Translations under genes and position numbers: made by a program
Shown: positions 18,150 to 26,103 of the stretch, piece after piece
How the letters are laid out: each line of letters starts with the position of its first letter
Position numbering within the stretch: the stretch's first letter is position 1
The notes under the pieces: generated by a model
Database searches by the model: none
The model's input: the letters and a program-made list of their open reading frames with translations, nothing else
Told to the model about the DNA's origin: nothing
Assembly (NCBI GenBank): GCA_902606745.1
Contig: CACLHR010000003.1
Location: 34,540 to 98,539 of the forward strand
Source of the DNA: an uncultured Gammaproteobacteria bacterium
GTDB lineage: Bacteria > Pseudomonadota > Gammaproteobacteria > PS1 > Pseudothioglobaceae
Direction: 5' to 3'
Length of the DNA stretch: 64,000 nucleotides

Positions 18150-18194
18150 ATAGACTTTCGTCTATTGAGATCATTATTGCCTTACGGCAATAAT
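18150..18194 (-). promoter_or_regulatory. Two tandem tetraloop hairpins in the leuA leader
   Basis: Read on the minus strand, ATTATTGCC-GTAA-GGCAATAAT (18194-18173) is a perfect 9-bp stem with a GNRA loop. It overlaps the last two Leu codons, the Pro codon and the stop of the leader frame. A second stem, ATAGAC-GAAA-GTCTAT (18165-18150), also has a GNRA loop. Neither is followed by a U-run, so neither is a classical terminator. Their position between a Leu-rich leader and leuA suggests leader-ribosome-dependent folding that controls translation, mRNA stability or Rho access. Confidence 0.55.
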
Positions 18195-18256
18195 CGCAAC
18201 AACGCAAGAAGGTTGTCCAATGAAAGAGAAATTAGCAAATTTGTATTTGTTCTCAT
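18182..18256 (-). CDS. Leucine-rich leader peptide of leuA (24 aa)
   Basis: The frame encodes a 24-residue peptide with ten leucines at positions 7, 8, 11, 13, 16, 17, 19, 20, 22 and 23; it begins MRTNTNLLISLSLDN. Leucine makes up 42 percent of the residues, and four Leu-Leu pairs occur. A TATAAT box (18270-18265) lies 8 bases before the ATG, so the transcript would be almost leaderless. The frame lies between pssA and leuA. Leu-rich leaders control leu operons in enterobacteria by attenuation; this one would do the same job, but the downstream hairpins lack a U-run. TTG and CTT dominate the leucine codons. Confidence 0.65.
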   Translation of the reverse strand: MRTNTNLLISLSLDNLLALLRLLP

Positions 18257-18264
18257 AGACGCTG

Positions 18265-18270
18265 ATTATA
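18265..18270 (-). promoter_or_regulatory. -10 box upstream of the leucine leader frame
   Basis: A perfect TATAAT on the minus strand lies 8 bases upstream of the leader ATG (18256). No convincing -35 element is seen 16-18 bases further upstream, which lies in the end of pssA. If used, transcription would begin within a few bases of the leader start codon and would allow leuA to be expressed independently of ilvBNC-pssA. Confidence 0.4.
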
Positions 18271-18277
18271 AAGGAAC

Positions 18278-19039
18278 TTACCTAGCTTTGCCTCTTTTTT
18301 TCTCTTGTCTTCTTTTGTAAATCCCAAAGATTGTTATATAGGGGCCAGAAAGCATATAGATAAAGAAGACAGTAAATAAGACAATATTAGGTTTATATAG
18401 AAGCAAAATAAAACTTAAGACTGTCAATAAAAGAAACCTAAATGAAGCTTTTTCTGTTGAATTAAACTCCTTAAAACTGAAGTATCGTACATTACTAACC
18501 ATAAGTAGACCACAAAGTATTGTTATTGCAATGCCAACGTAGTAGCTAAAAGAAACAACACCAAAATCAAAATATTCGAAATTCCAAAATTTAAGCCATA
18601 TCATGCTGGCGATTACACCTGCAGAAGCAGGTGAAGGCAAACCTTGGAAATAACGCTTATCAGTAGTTCCAACTTGAGTATTGAATCTTGCCAACCTTAA
18701 AGCTGCACAGGCCAAATAAATAAATGCAGCAAGCCAACCAATCCTTCCTAAATCAGACAAAGACCATTCATATACTAGGAGTGCCGGCGCCAAGCCAAAT
18801 GACACTAAATCTGATAGTGAATCATATTGTGCACCAAAAGCACTTTGAGTTTTAGTTAATCGAGCAACTCGACCATCTAAAGTGTCCCATAACATAGCAA
18901 CCATTATTGATATAGCTGCTAATGTAAAGTCACCATTAACTGAAGCAATAATAGAATAAAAACCAGCAAACAAAGCAAAAGTAGTAATAATGCTTGGTAG
19001 CAAATAGATACCTCTTTTGGTTTTTATTTTTTCAGTCAC
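18278..19039 (-). CDS. pssA: CDP-diacylglycerol--serine O-phosphatidyltransferase
   Basis: A 253-residue integral membrane enzyme of the CDP-alcohol phosphatidyltransferase family that makes phosphatidylserine. The motif D-x2-D-G-x2-A-R-x8-G-x3-D-x3-D is present as DTLDGRVARLTKTQSAFG followed by AQYDSLSD (about residues 47-71). About eight membrane segments are visible. The start is GTG at 19039. Linkage of pssA to ilvBNC and leuA is common in proteobacteria although phospholipid and branched-chain amino-acid synthesis are metabolically separate. It starts 35 bases after ilvC. The C-terminal tail is basic (KRRQEKKRGKAR). Confidence 0.93.
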   Translation of the reverse strand: MTEKIKTKRGIYLLPSIITTFALFAGFYSIIASVNGDFTLAAISIMVAMLWDTLDGRVARLTKTQSAFGAQYDSLSDLVSFGLAPALLVYEWSLSDLGRIGWLAAFIYLACAALRLARFNTQVGTTDKRYFQGLPSPASAGVIASMIWLKFWNFEYFDFGVVSFSYYVGIAITILCGLLMVSNVRYFSFKEFNSTEKASFRFLLLTVLSFILLLYKPNIVLFTVFFIYMLSGPYITIFGIYKRRQEKKRGKAR

Positions 19040-19074
19040 AATTAATTATAGAATTAAGCTGTGATAACAACAAC

Positions 19075-20088
<1,014 letters not shown>

Positions 20089-20094
20089 CTATAT

Positions 20095-20580
20095 TTATAT
20101 TAACTTTTTACCTCTAGAAATTCCAGTTACCCCAGTTCTTGAAACTTCTAAAATACTCGTAGGATCGAAGGCATCTAGAAATGCGTTAATTTTTTTGGTC
20201 TTTCCAGAGATCTCGATAGTGTAAGTTGAATCAGTAACATCAACGATTTTGCAAGAAAAAACATCCACCAACTGTTTTAAGTCAAAATTGTCTTTTTTAG
20301 TGGGACTTATTTTAACTAGCATTAAATCGCGCTCAATATGATCTTGGCTGGTTAGATCACTAACTTTTACAACCTCAATTAACTTGTTTAGCTGCTTAAC
20401 AATTTGTTCTAACACTCGATCATCTCCAGTGCTCACGATTGTCATCCGAGACAAACTGGGATCATTTGTCTGAGCGACAGTAAGAGACTCAATATTAAAA
20501 CCTCGCTGTGAAAAAAGACCTGAAACTCTCGAAAGAGCACCGGTTTCATTTTCTAAAACTACAGAAATAATGTGTCTCAT
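20095..20580 (-). CDS. ilvN: Acetolactate synthase small (regulatory) subunit
   Basis: A 161-residue ACT-domain protein that confers valine feedback control on acetolactate synthase. MRHIISVVLENETGALSRVS opens the first ACT domain, followed by GFNIESLTVAQTNDPSLSRM and, further on, the C-terminal domain (about residues 80-161). An upstream extension of the frame to 20664 lies inside ilvB and has no family homology, so the ATG at 20580, four bases after the ilvB stop, is chosen. The name ilvH is also used for this isoform. The gene is co-transcribed and probably translationally coupled with ilvB. Confidence 0.94.
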   Translation of the reverse strand: MRHIISVVLENETGALSRVSGLFSQRGFNIESLTVAQTNDPSLSRMTIVSTGDDRVLEQIVKQLNKLIEVVKVSDLTSQDHIERDLMLVKISPTKKDNFDLKQLVDVFSCKIVDVTDSTYTIEISGKTKKINAFLDAFDPTSILEVSRTGVTGISRGKKLI

Positions 20581-20584
20581 ACAT

Positions 20585-22318
20585 TTATACCGCGTTGAAG
20601 TCTGTCTCATCTTTTGAGACCATATCATCACGCCCAGCCAATAACATGTCACAATGAGCGCCACCTGCAGGGATCATTGGAAATACATTTTCATTTGGAT
20701 CGGTGATGATATCGACAAAAACAGTCCGATCCTTTTGCTTAAGGGATTCAATCAATGCTGGCTTTAAATCTGCTTCCTTTTCAACCAAAATACCTACATG
20801 TCCATAACTCTCTGCTAACTTCACAAAGTCAGGTAAAGCATCCATGTAAGACATAGCGTAGCGCTTTTCGTAGAAAAACTCTTGCCACTGCCTAACCATT
20901 CCCAAATAACGGTTATTAAGGTTCACGATTTTAACTGGGGTCTTGTATTGCAACATTGTCGAAAGCTCTTGCAACATCATTTGAATACTACCTTCTCCAG
21001 TGACACAGACAACATCCTTATCAGGCATTGCTATCTTAGCTCCCATTGCAGCTGGTAAACCAAAGCCCATTGTACCGAGACCACCAGAATTAATCCAACG
21101 ACGAGGTTCATCAAACAGGTAATATTGCGCAGCCCACATCTGATGCTGACCAACATCTGATGTCACGATAGCTTCACCCTTGGTGACCTCATAGAGAATC
21201 TCAATCACCGTTTGAGGCTTAATAACTCCTGGTTTCTTTTTGTAAGCTAAGGAATCCACTTCCCTCCAGGTATTGATTTGTGACCACCACTTAGAGATAT
21301 CTTCAAGCTTTTCATCTTTTAGTTCTTCAATGAGAGCCTGCAATACCTGTTTTGTTTGGCCAACAATCGGAATATCAGCAACAACATTTTTTGAAATTTG
21401 AGAAGGGTCGATATCAATATGAATAAATTTAGCAGAGGGACAAAATTTTGCCAGATTTCCAGTAATTCTATCATCAAAGCGGGCACCAATAGCAACCACA
21501 CAATCGGAATCATGCATTGCCATGTTAGCTTCATAGGTGCCATGCATGCCCAGCATTCCAATTGACAATTCATCAGTACCTGGATAGGCTCCTAGACCCA
21601 TCAATGTTTGAGTAATAGGAAACCCAAGTAACCGCGTAAATTCTCTCAATTCTTTGGAAGCATTACCTATAACACTACCACCTCCTGAATAAAGGATTGG
21701 TCTCTGCGAATTTGCAATCAGTTCTGATGCCTTTTTAATTTGACGATTACTTGCCTTGGTTGTAGGCTTATAGGACCTCATCTTGACCGTCTCTGGATAT
21801 TCTTCCAATTCCATTTGATTAATTGTTACATCCTTTGGGATATCAATTACAACTGGCCCCGGTCTACCAGTAGTTGCAATATGAAATGCTTTTTTGACAG
21901 TGATTGCAACTTCGCTAATATCCTTAATAAGAAAGTTGTGCTTAACACAGGAGCGTGTGATACCAACAGCATCAACCTCTTGGAATGCATCGTTACCAAT
22001 CAATGGCGAAGGCACCTGGCCAGAGATAACCACCATAGGTATAGAGTCCATATTGGCAGTTGCAATACCCGTAACGGCGTTGGTAATTCCTGGTCCAGAT
22101 GTTACTAAAACAACACCTGGCTTACCATTTGTTCTTGCATAACCATCTGCTGCATGGGCAGCGCCTTGCTCATGTCGAACCAAAACGTGGATAATTTCTT
22201 CTTGTGCTTCTAGTGCATCGTAAATATGCAAAGTTGCACCGCCCGGATATCCAAAAATGTGTTCAACACCCTCTTTCTGCAGACAATCTATTAGTATCTC
22301 AGCACCATTCAATTTCAT
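20585..22318 (-). CDS. ilvB: Acetolactate synthase large subunit
   Basis: A 577-residue ThDP- and FAD-dependent catalytic subunit making acetolactate or acetohydroxybutyrate. The catalytic glutamate lies in VLVRHEQGAAHAADGYAR (about residues 42-59). The ThDP motif is VVCVTGEGSIQM with NLNNRYLGM following (about 440-480), where the usual GDGSFQM is GEGSIQM here. FAD-binding and central domains are intact. It begins the ilvBNC-pssA-leuA gene string. The equivalent isozyme name could be ilvI. Confidence 0.95.
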   Translation of the reverse strand: MKLNGAEILIDCLQKEGVEHIFGYPGGATLHIYDALEAQEEIIHVLVRHEQGAAHAADGYARTNGKPGVVLVTSGPGITNAVTGIATANMDSIPMVVISGQVPSPLIGNDAFQEVDAVGITRSCVKHNFLIKDISEVAITVKKAFHIATTGRPGPVVIDIPKDVTINQMELEEYPETVKMRSYKPTTKASNRQIKKASELIANSQRPILYSGGGSVIGNASKELREFTRLLGFPITQTLMGLGAYPGTDELSIGMLGMHGTYEANMAMHDSDCVVAIGARFDDRITGNLAKFCPSAKFIHIDIDPSQISKNVVADIPIVGQTKQVLQALIEELKDEKLEDISKWWSQINTWREVDSLAYKKKPGVIKPQTVIEILYEVTKGEAIVTSDVGQHQMWAAQYYLFDEPRRWINSGGLGTMGFGLPAAMGAKIAMPDKDVVCVTGEGSIQMMLQELSTMLQYKTPVKIVNLNNRYLGMVRQWQEFFYEKRYAMSYMDALPDFVKLAESYGHVGILVEKEADLKPALIESLKQKDRTVFVDIITDPNENVFPMIPAGGAHCDMLLAGRDDMVSKDETDFNAV

Positions 22319-22347
22319 GGCTAATCACAATAATTTAAAAGCTATCG

Positions 22348-22353
22348 ATTATA
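22348..22353 (-). promoter_or_regulatory. -10 box for the ilvB operon
   Basis: A perfect TATAAT on the minus strand lies about 30 bases before the ilvB ATG, with a poor -35 region (CTTTTA at the expected distance). The 145 bases between lpxC and ilvB contain no Ile/Val/Leu-rich leader frame and no terminator hairpin, so the attenuator logic seen at leuA and argD is not repeated here. Confidence 0.4.
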
Positions 22354-22463
22354 CCCAAAGATTTAAAAACTAAAAGCTCTTCGTTATCGAGTGTTTTGGC
22401 TGATAAAGTAGGAAAATCAAGACATTCAAAGTTGACAAATAATCACCACCACGAGAACTTTAT

Positions 22464-23375
22464 CTAGAGTTCATTCTGCCAATCTTCTGAATAGTAATGT
22501 ATCGGAGAATCAAGTTCTTCATAAGTTTCAATACTGAATGCTTGAGGTTGAGAAAGTATCGCAGAAAGTAATTGATCATTAAGCATGTGACCAGTCTTGA
22601 AACCTTCATAGTGTCCAATCATGTTGCCACCTAATAGAAAAAGGTCACCAACGATATCTAATATTTTATGTTTTACAAATTCATTATGGTATCGCATCCC
22701 ATCTTCATTAAGAATGGCATCATCTGAAAGAGCTATTGCATTGTCAAAACTTGCACCTAATGCAAGTCCATCAGCCTGTAGTTCCTCAACATCTCTCTCA
22801 TAACCAAAAGTTCTTGCACGAGAGATTTCTTTTAAGTAAGACTGTTCAGCAAAATCAATTGTCAACTTCTGACCACTCTCTTTAATCTTTTTGTGTTCAA
22901 AGTCAATTTCTAAAGTAACTTTAAAGCCATTGTGTGGCGAGACCTGCGCCCATGATTCACCGTTTTCAACCCTAATGATGTCCTTGATCACGATAAATCG
23001 TTTTGGTGCATCCTGCTCTTCTATTCCAGCTGACTGAACCAAAAAAACGAAAGGTGCCGAAGAGCCATCCATTATTGGTACTTCAAATGAGTCCAATTCC
23101 ACTAAAACATTGTCGACACCGAGCGCAGAAAAAGCGGACATTAAATGCTCTATAGTGGAAACCTTGACACCCTGAGATTCAAGTCCAGTTGACAATACAA
23201 CCTCGTTAACAAATGCACTATGTGCATGAACCTGCCTGCCTCCCGCATCTAGTCGCTTAAAGACAACGCCATGATCAGGCACAGCAGGAATCAATGTCAT
23301 ATTCACAAGCTTACCACTGTGAATACCAACACCACGAGCTTTTACAGTCTTCTTAATTGTTCTTTGCTTTACCAT
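22464..23375 (-). CDS. lpxC: UDP-3-O-acyl-N-acetylglucosamine deacetylase
   Basis: A 303-residue zinc deacetylase, the committed step of lipid A synthesis in the cytoplasm. It starts [19 protein letters not shown], contains the zinc ligand His in [14 protein letters not shown] (about residue 77), and the second zinc region [14 protein letters not shown] (His and Asp) with the general-base region [13 protein letters not shown] (about 258-270). The length is typical (about 305). It lies only 3 bases downstream of ftsA, whereas ftsZ normally separates the two genes. Confidence 0.96.
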   Translation of the reverse strand: MVKQRTIKKTVKARGVGIHSGKLVNMTLIPAVPDHGVVFKRLDAGGRQVHAHSAFVNEVVLSTGLESQGVKVSTIEHLMSAFSALGVDNVLVELDSFEVPIMDGSSAPFVFLVQSAGIEEQDAPKRFIVIKDIIRVENGESWAQVSPHNGFKVTLEIDFEHKKIKESGQKLTIDFAEQSYLKEISRARTFGYERDVEELQADGLALGASFDNAIALSDDAILNEDGMRYHNEFVKHKILDIVGDLFLLGGNMIGHYEGFKTGHMLNDQLLSAILSQPQAFSIETYEELDSPIHYYSEDWQNEL

Positions 23376-23378
23376 AAA

Positions 23379-24605
23379 TTAGAAGTTCCCTACTAAAACC
23401 TTTTTTATTTTTCCCATAACGCCATTTCTTCCCTTTGACATTACGAAATCGACTTGAGGTAAGTCTTCCTGATGCAACAAAAGTCCAATCGAACTCACAT
23501 ATCGATGGTCCATAAGGATTGTTTCTAGACCTGAAATTCGATCACGTTGTACGACGCCTATTTTAGTTCGTCGGGTGAAGAATTCTCTTACAAGCTCTTC
23601 ACATCCTAAGGCCTGTGCTCCACCACCACACAAAACAAAACCCGATTTAATATTTGCCTCTAAATTGTGGTGTTTTAGTTCATTTTTCAATGTTGATAGA
23701 ATATCCGAATATGCCTCTTCAATGACTTCTGATAATTGAAGACTAGAGAGTTGATGAGACTCCTTATTAGTTGTAGCCTGCACAAATTCGACAAACTGTT
23801 CATCCTCCATGACCGATGATTTAGCAAAACCATAATCCTCTTTTAGTCTCCTCGCTTCCTCAAATGAAGTATCAAAAGCAAACGCAATTTCCTGTGTGAT
23901 GTAATCACCACCTATTGAAATAATACCACTACGAACAATACCTTCCTCCTGAAAAACAGAGTAGCTAGTAACGCCAGCTCCAAAATCAATCAGGCAAACA
24001 CCGCCATCCTTCTCTTCTTGACTTAGTAGTGCTTCAGAATTTGCAATCGGGTCAAGCACAATTCTATCTACCATTAAGTCACACTTCTTCAAGCAGTTTT
24101 CAATATTTCTCACGCTTGCACTTGAAACAGTCACAATGTGCACTTTGGATTCAAGAACTTCTGCTTCCATATCCTCAGGATTGTCAACAATAATTTCTTC
24201 GTCAATGATAAATTTCTTCTTTATGGTGTGTAGTTTTTCCTTGTTCGTAGGAGTGGATATTGCACTTGCAGACTCAAGTACCTTATTGACATCATCTGAA
24301 GTAACGACATCATGAATTGGAACTCTGCCATAGCCATCACTACAGGTAAGGTGAATATCTGAGAGATTGACACGAACCAATCCTATTTCTAAACCAAAAC
24401 TCTTATGAGTTTGATCTAAGGCCTTTGAAATTGCACGTGAAAGAGGGTCGATTGAAGAAATTGAGCCCTTCCTAACACCATCAGAGGGACTAATATTATG
24501 TCCAATAATGCGTAATCTATCACCATCTTCTTTTTCAGCGACCAATACGACAATCTTGTCTGTCCCAACATCAATACTAGCTATATAATCGTTTCTGCCA
24601 GCCAT
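23379..24605 (-). CDS. ftsA: Cell division protein FtsA
   Basis: A 408-residue actin-like protein that anchors FtsZ filaments to the membrane. The actin phosphate-1 motif is IASIDVGTDKIVVLV (about residues 8-22), the second phosphate motif is VCLIDFGAGVTSYSV, and the adenosine motif is GFVLCGGGAQALG. The C-terminal amphipathic membrane-targeting helix is intact (GVMGKIKKVLVGNF). The normal dcw neighbours ftsQ and ftsZ are absent on both sides: dusA lies upstream and lpxC directly downstream. Confidence 0.93.
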   Translation of the reverse strand: MAGRNDYIASIDVGTDKIVVLVAEKEDGDRLRIIGHNISPSDGVRKGSISSIDPLSRAISKALDQTHKSFGLEIGLVRVNLSDIHLTCSDGYGRVPIHDVVTSDDVNKVLESASAISTPTNKEKLHTIKKKFIIDEEIIVDNPEDMEAEVLESKVHIVTVSSASVRNIENCLKKCDLMVDRIVLDPIANSEALLSQEEKDGGVCLIDFGAGVTSYSVFQEEGIVRSGIISIGGDYITQEIAFAFDTSFEEARRLKEDYGFAKSSVMEDEQFVEFVQATTNKESHQLSSLQLSEVIEEAYSDILSTLKNELKHHNLEANIKSGFVLCGGGAQALGCEELVREFFTRRTKIGVVQRDRISGLETILMDHRYVSSIGLLLHQEDLPQVDFVMSKGRNGVMGKIKKVLVGNF

Positions 24606-24679
24606 AATTAGTTAATAAAAGAGAAACATTTGTAACGAAAATTTTACCAAACTATTGAGACCATCCAAACACTGTTCAA

Positions 24680-25633
24680 TTATTTTTTTATAAATTCCAA
24701 CCACTCATCTAAGTGACCTAATTCAACCGACTTGCCACTTAATAAGCGACGAAAAAATTTTGCATTATTTTGACCATGATATAGGCCTAATATATGACGA
24801 GTCATTGCTCTGATTGGTACGCCCTCTTTGAGTTGCTTTTTAATATAGCTCATATAATCGACAAGAACTTGCTCTCGAGTTCTGGAATTAGTTTTTTTAC
24901 CAAAAACCTTGCTGTCAATATCTGCCAATAGATATGGTTGATGATAAATTGCCCTACCCAGCATCACACCATCAACATGACCGAGATGTTTGACAATCTC
25001 ACTATATTTAGTAATTCCTCCATTCAAGGTTATTTTGAGTTGAGGAAAGTCCTTCTTGAGTTGATATACCCAAGGATAGTTTAAGGGTGGTATGGTACGG
25101 TTTTCTTTAGGACTTAAGCCCTGAAGCCAAGCCTTACGAGCATGTATGATGAAATGCTTACAACCCTTTTCATGAATTCGGAATACAAAGTCACTGAGCT
25201 GATCGTAAGTCTCCATATCGTCGATTCCAATTCTACTTTTAACACTAACCGGTATGTCACTTATATCAATCATGCTTTCAACACAAGATGCCACTAGGTC
25301 AGGCTCTTTCATTAGGCAAGCACCAAAGCTACCGGAGAATACCCTGTCAGAGGGACAACCGACGTTTATGTTAACCTCGTCATAACCCCACTGTTTTGCG
25401 ATTTGAGCACATTGGGCCATTTCTTTTGGGTTAGATCCTCCCAGCTGAAGAACCAATGGATGTTCTCTGGAGTTATAGTCTAGTAATCGATTCTTGTCGC
25501 CTCTCAAGATGGCCTTTGAGGTAATCATCTCGGTATAGAGCTGGGTAAATGAGCTAAGTAGGCGAAAAAAATAACGGCAATGCCTATCGGTCCAATCCAT
25601 CATTGGTGCTACTGAAACTGCACGAGGATCCAT
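24680..25633 (-). CDS. dusA: tRNA-dihydrouridine synthase A
   Basis: A 317-residue FMN enzyme that reduces uridines 20/20a in the tRNA D-loop. The N-terminus DPRAVSVAPMMDWTDRHCRYF, the catalytic-cysteine motif VGCPSDRVFSGSFGACLM (about residues 92-109), the HARKAWLQGLSPKENRT block and LNGGI are DusA-specific. A TTG one codon upstream is possible, but the ATG at 25633 overlaps the pncC stop as TGATG, which suggests translational coupling. The gene order pepN-pncC-dusA is continuous on the minus strand. Confidence 0.95.
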   Translation of the reverse strand: MDPRAVSVAPMMDWTDRHCRYFFRLLSSFTQLYTEMITSKAILRGDKNRLLDYNSREHPLVLQLGGSNPKEMAQCAQIAKQWGYDEVNINVGCPSDRVFSGSFGACLMKEPDLVASCVESMIDISDIPVSVKSRIGIDDMETYDQLSDFVFRIHEKGCKHFIIHARKAWLQGLSPKENRTIPPLNYPWVYQLKKDFPQLKITLNGGITKYSEIVKHLGHVDGVMLGRAIYHQPYLLADIDSKVFGKKTNSRTREQVLVDYMSYIKKQLKEGVPIRAMTRHILGLYHGQNNAKFFRRLLSGKSVELGHLDEWLEFIKK

Positions 25634-26103
25634 CAAAGCCTAAAAGAGAGCTGTTTCAAAGCGTACGAAACGCTCTGAGACACAATGTTTGCTCTGTCGC
25701 CAGAAAATAGTTTTGTAGTGGTACTCGTTTTGCCATCATAGGAAAAACCAAAACATACCATACCTACAGGTTTTTCAGGTGTTCCGCCAGTAGGACCTGC
25801 CACTCCAGTAATTGATATCGCAACATCGCTATGAGATTTAACGGTCACACCGATCACCATTTCGAGAGCAACTTGTTCACTGACAGAACCATAAGTTTTA
25901 ATTGTTTGAATATTGACACCAAGCATCTCAACCTTTGATGAATTACTATAAGTTATATAACCACTATCAAAATAAGAAGAGGCGCCAGGAATTCTAGTAA
26001 AAGCATTAGATAGAGAACCACCAGTGCAAGACTCAGCCACAGAGATTGTCAAGCCGTTGGCTATTAATAGCTCTGATAATTCTCGCGCTTCAGTTGACAA
26101 CAT
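25633..26103 (-). CDS. pncC: Nicotinamide-nucleotide amidohydrolase (CinA C-terminal domain)
   Basis: A 156-residue stand-alone CinA_C protein that deamidates NMN to NaMN in pyridine nucleotide salvage. Motifs: SVAESCTGGSLSNAFTRIPG with the catalytic serine (about residues 22-41), YSNSSKVEMLGV, SVSEQVALEM and AISITGVAGPTGGTPEKPVG. Length and motif spacing match E. coli PncC (YgaD). It overlaps pepN by one base (TAATG) and dusA by one base. Confidence 0.93.
   Translation of the reverse strand: MLSTEARELSELLIANGLTISVAESCTGGSLSNAFTRIPGASSYFDSGYITYSNSSKVEMLGVNIQTIKTYGSVSEQVALEMVIGVTVKSHSDVAISITGVAGPTGGTPEKPVGMVCFGFSYDGKTSTTTKLFSGDRANIVSQSVSYALKQLSFRL

Noticed and set aside
22319..22463. Search for an Ile/Val/Leu leader before ilvB
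   Set aside because: No short frame enriched in branched-chain codons and no terminator hairpin were found.
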